A DNA stretch of 5,719 nucleotides from JBDRMV01 sp043811795 (lineage in GTDB: Bacteria; CG03). Below, in pieces: positions 5,132-5,719 of the stretch. Both the position numbers and the translations under genes were made by a program. The stretch is taken from positions 1 to 5,719 of the forward strand of contig JBDRMV010000132.1 of assembly GCA_043811795.1 (NCBI GenBank). The letters are read 5' to 3'. The notes under the pieces are model-generated. The model ran no database searches and was not told the DNA's origin. It saw only the letters and a program-made list of their open reading frames with translations. Position 1 is the first letter of the stretch. The number at the start of each line of letters is the position of its first letter.

Positions 5132-5400
5132 TTCCGTTACAGACATTTCTTGGGAAGCTGCGCAAAAACGTTGATAATCTCGGCGTTCTTTCGGGTAAGT
5201 TCAGGGAATGTTCCTTCGCCGAAAAATACAGCGGCAGTGAATTAAGTTTTTCGAAAAAATGCCTTATTATTTACGTGCCTTCAGCCGTGACAAGGCATGA
5301 TATTGAGATAAATTCACATTCAATGCTGAAGGAATTAAACAGGAGGCTACCGGGCAGAAAATTCATCAGAAAGATTGAAGTCAGAGTGAGGAAAAAATGA
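5128..5400 (+). CDS. dciA: Short DUF721/DciA-like protein (possible replicative helicase loader)
   Basis: This 90-residue basic protein lies between dnaN and gyrB. Residues about 38-88 fit the DUF721 core: a beta strand (CLIIYVPSA), then RHDIEINSHSMLKELNRRL, then a last strand with IRKIEVRVRKK. The family pattern is a strand around 'L.V.V.S...', a helix ending in 'LN', and 'V..I.FR'. DciA proteins interact with the DnaB helicase and are common in bacteria lacking DnaC/DnaI. In Actinobacteria DUF721 genes sit in this same cluster, after recF. The usual Trp and VG of the N-terminal part are not visible; FRECSFAEKYSG is in that place, so the N-terminal half is divergent or reduced. The start is fixed by the ATGA overlap with dnaN, and the end overlaps gyrB by 4 bp. 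Function is inferred from weak similarity plus position. Confidence 0.68.
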   Translation: MIPLQTFLGKLRKNVDNLGVLSGKFRECSFAEKYSGSELSFSKKCLIIYVPSAVTRHDIEINSHSMLKELNRRLPGRKFIRKIEVRVRKK

Positions 5401-5719
5401 GCGAAGAATACACGGCAAAAGACATAAAGGTTCTCGGCGGTCTTGAGGGAGTGAGAAAGAGGCCCGCCATGTATATCGGTTCAACCGATAAAGTCGGTCT
5501 GCACCATCTTGTTTACGAGGTTGTTGACAATTCCATAGACGAGGTTCTGGGAGGTTTCTGCAAAAATATCGAGGTGGTCATTCATCTGGATAATTCCGTA
5601 ACCGTTACCGACGACGGCCGCGGGATTCCGGTCGACGAACATCCGACGGAACACAAAAGCGCCGTTGAGGTCATTCTGACGACTCTCCATTCCGGCGGGA
5701 AATTCGACAAGAAGTCATA
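5397..5719 (+). CDS. gyrB: DNA gyrase subunit B, N-terminal part (cut by window end)
   Basis: The frame runs open from ATG 5397 to the window end, giving 107 codons of the GHKL ATPase domain. Visible are LGGLEGVRKRPAMYIG (13-28), YEVVDNSIDE (40-49, with the Mg-binding Asn45), TDDGRGIP (71-78, nucleotide pocket) and LTTLHSGGKFDKKSY leading towards the ATP lid. Gyrase B with gyrase A introduces negative supercoils ahead of replication. ParE has the same N-terminal motifs; the dnaA-dnaN cluster position favours gyrB. GAGG at 5388-5391 is a good Shine-Dalgarno sequence 5 bp before the start, and the ATG overlaps the stop of the DciA-like gene (ATGA). Confidence 0.95.
   Translation, partial: MSEEYTAKDIKVLGGLEGVRKRPAMYIGSTDKVGLHHLVYEVVDNSIDEVLGGFCKNIEVVIHLDNSVTVTDDGRGIPVDEHPTEHKSAVEVILTTLHSGGKFDKKS

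Overview
This window is a chromosomal replication-origin region from a Gram-negative-type bacterium. All genes are on the + strand. The core is dnaA, then a non-coding gap, dnaN, a short DUF721/DciA-like gene and the start of gyrB. Kdo synthesis genes (kdsA, kdsD) point to an LPS-containing outer membrane. The base composition is moderate and somewhat AT-rich by eye. recF is absent from its usual place between dnaN and gyrB, and rpmH/rnpA are absent upstream of dnaA. The mix of metal-type KdsA, GGGGACAGG-type palindromes and an MNT-HEPN pair recalls uncultivated lineages such as Omnitrophota. That placement is only an impression and no sequence here proves it.

Left part (1-2336): the tail of an MNT-type nucleotidyltransferase overlaps a HEPN/HI0074-like partner with an RX4HXY motif. 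The partner's stop overlaps the kdsA start (ATGA), and kdsA overlaps kdsD the same way. KdsD makes D-arabinose 5-phosphate, and KdsA condenses it with phosphoenolpyruvate to Kdo 8-phosphate. The last codons of kdsA are written by a GC-rich palindrome that looks like a REP-type repeat.

Middle (2337-2477): this 141-bp gap holds a perfect sigma-70-type promoter (TTGACA, 17 bp, TATAAT). The dnaA leader follows, with small competing hairpins and an 11-bp tandem repeat whose reverse strand reads as two DnaA-box-like sequences, TTATCAACA and TTATTAACA.

Right part (2478-5719): dnaA is complete. The 194-bp dnaA-dnaN gap contains more near-match DnaA boxes, again including an 11-bp tandem pair. A trinucleotide run (CTA CTA CGA CGA CTG) and an AT-rich stretch follow. 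This order resembles the B. subtilis-type unwinding module (boxes, DnaA-trio, unwinding element), so the gap is the best oriC candidate. dnaN follows behind a strong Shine-Dalgarno sequence. It is joined by ATGA overlaps to the DciA-like gene and then to gyrB, which is cut by the window end.

No rRNA, tRNA, CRISPR array, insertion sequence or convincing intrinsic terminator was seen.
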